A stretch of DNA of 24,879 bases, from the IMG/VR virus record IMGVR_UViG_3300023179_000489, positions 1 through 24,879 of that record. One strand, 5' to 3'. Every line of letters begins with the position of its first letter. Position 1 is the first letter of the stretch. Made by a program: the position numbers and the translations under genes. A model generated the notes under the pieces. That model was not told the origin of the DNA, did not search any database, and saw only the letters and a list, made by a program, of their open reading frames with translations. Shown in pieces: positions 24,285 through 24,879 of the stretch. This DNA is from a virus.

Positions 24285-24409
24285 ACCACAAATATTCGAT
24301 AACAGAGATAGAAAATTTAATACCGTTTGAGAGAGATATTTACGTTGAGATGCTTTTAGATTATTTAAAACAAGAAGAAGAACGTCGTAAGAAAGCATAC
24401 GGGGAATAA
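24221..24409 (+). CDS. gp51: gp51-like segment, probably made as a -1 frameshift fusion with gp26
   Basis: The -1 frame after the slippery site encodes 62 codons: an 18-residue lead (YVGLSHTSLGNYFTLVFA), then MAQHHKYSITEIENLIPFER and DIYVEMLLDYLKQEEERRKK, ending AYGE. This fits the short gp51 hub-assembly proteins next to gp26 in marine T4-like phages. It also fits the T part of tape-measure chaperones, which typically read ..QHH.YS..EIE..IPFERD.Y. Fusion with gp26 residues 1-231 gives about 293 residues. The only internal start is the ATG at 24275, which would give a 44-residue free protein, but it has no ribosome-binding site and would lose the GNYFTLVFA part that reads as real coding sequence. 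T4 gp51 is 249 residues, so the match to T4 is by position and role. It probably acts with gp26 on the tape-measure protein and hub. Confidence 0.75.
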   Translation, partial: YVGLSHTSLGNYFTLVFAMAQHHKYSITEIENLIPFERDIYVEMLLDYLKQEEERRKKAYGE

Positions 24410-24424
24410 TGAAGGATAAGGGTA

Positions 24425-24879
24425 ATGGCTAACGGCGGTAAAGAAGATAATGTAGTTTTAACTATAGGAACATATCTTGCGCAGCGTATGCTCGAGAAAG
24501 CTTCCGAGGCTGCTGCTTCAGACCCCCCCGGGCACTCGGGCGTCGCCGCTGTTAATCTTTTAAGAACAGATAGCTCCTTAAGAGATAAACTTAAGTTTAT
24601 TGAGGATGACGATCTTCCCACGGTTGTAATTTTAGAGCATACTAATAAAGTAGTTAAGGTTTTAGTATCTAAAACCGATGTAAAAGTAGAAAGAGTAATT
24701 AGTAAAACAAAGAGTACTGCTTCTGGCGGCTTACCAGAAGTGGCTGCTAAAGCAGTATCTGGTAAGAAAAAAACAGAATCAAAGCCTTCTAAAAATACAA
24801 ATACAAAAGTATCTGAAGCTAAAAAAGCTGTAATTGATTTAAGCAAAGATACTAATCAAGCTACAAGCCAGGTAGAAGC
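24425..24879 (+). CDS. Start of a Lys/Ala-rich tail protein, possibly the tape measure (cut by window edge)
   Basis: The frame opens at the ATG at 24425 after AAGGATAAGGG, a good ribosome-binding context, and stays open for 151 codons to the edge. Residues 1-30 (MANGGKEDNVVLTIGTYLAQ) are followed by a helix and then a GC-rich codon patch encoding SDPPGHSGVA (residues 32-41). Next is a compact segment with LKFIEDDDLPTVVILEHTNK, and from about residue 95 a low-complexity Lys/Ser/Ala/Thr-rich region. In T4 the tape-measure gene 29 lies in this neighbourhood, after 26, 51, 27 and 28. Tape-measure chaperones usually lie just before the tape-measure gene, so the full-length protein may be gp29-like. 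The visible part carries no motif that proves it. Confidence 0.6.
   Translation, partial: MANGGKEDNVVLTIGTYLAQRMLEKASEAAASDPPGHSGVAAVNLLRTDSSLRDKLKFIEDDDLPTVVILEHTNKVVKVLVSKTDVKVERVISKTKSTASGGLPEVAAKAVSGKKKTESKPSKNTNTKVSEAKKAVIDLSKDTNQATSQVE

Noticed and set aside
24361-24846. Open frame of 161 codons on the minus strand
   Set aside because: It lies opposite the Lys/Ala-rich tail gene and the end of gp51, which have good ribosome-binding and phage-like sequence. The antisense product is a Leu/Ser/Thr-rich translation typical of shadow frames, without any recognised motif.
1-24879. Diversity-generating retroelement, CRISPR array, tRNA genes or insertion sequences
   Set aside because: No reverse transcriptase, no template/variable repeat pair, no regularly spaced direct repeats, no tRNA-like cloverleaf and no transposase were seen on either strand.

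Overview
The window is part of the virion-structure region of a T4-like contractile-tailed phage (myovirus). It carries an almost complete baseplate set in divergent order: hub, spike, wedge and tube-initiation proteins, plus a head-completion nuclease. There are no host-type metabolic genes, rRNA or tRNA genes. The DNA is AT-rich and the proteins are rich in Asn, Ser and Thr. Very long repeat-rich wedge proteins and a large protein with a DUF4815-like start suggest a marine T4-like phage (cyanomyophage or pelagimyophage type). The host cannot be fixed from the sequence.

Left-facing block, positions 21581 down to 1 (minus strand). It looks like one continuous transcription unit of 14 genes with overlaps or gaps of only a few bases, apart from one 44-base gap. 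In reading order: gp48 (tube/baseplate junction), gp53 (wedge), gp27-like hub, gp5-like spike without a lysozyme domain, an unknown 159-residue protein, a PAAR tip, gp25, gp6, a 1070-residue gp7/GpI-like wedge protein, a 384-residue protein made only of repeats, a gp8-like wedge protein, a 1718-residue DUF4815-like structural protein, a 795-residue structural protein, a 68-residue coiled-coil protein with a TTG start, and the start of a fibre-like protein that leaves the window. The order hub-spike-PAAR-gp25-gp6-gp7 matches the core order of contractile injection systems.

Right-facing block, positions 21624 to 24879 (plus strand). It holds gp4 (head-completion nuclease), a conserved-looking protein of unknown function, gp54 (tube initiator), gp26, a gp51-like segment in the -1 frame, and the start of a Lys/Ala-rich protein cut by the window edge. 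A 42-base divergent gap at 21582-21623 separates the two blocks.

The main finding is at 24215-24284. gp26 ends in a perfectly phased T_TTT_TTT slippery heptamer, followed after 7 bases by a possible stem. A -1 shift there would join gp26 to gp51, whose own frame has no usable start codon over its first conserved-looking part. This is the same arrangement as the G/GT tape-measure chaperones of other tailed phages. The second finding is a set of three beta-rich repeat modules shared by several otherwise unrelated baseplate genes, including an insertion inside gp53. No stretch above 300 bases lacks a gene.
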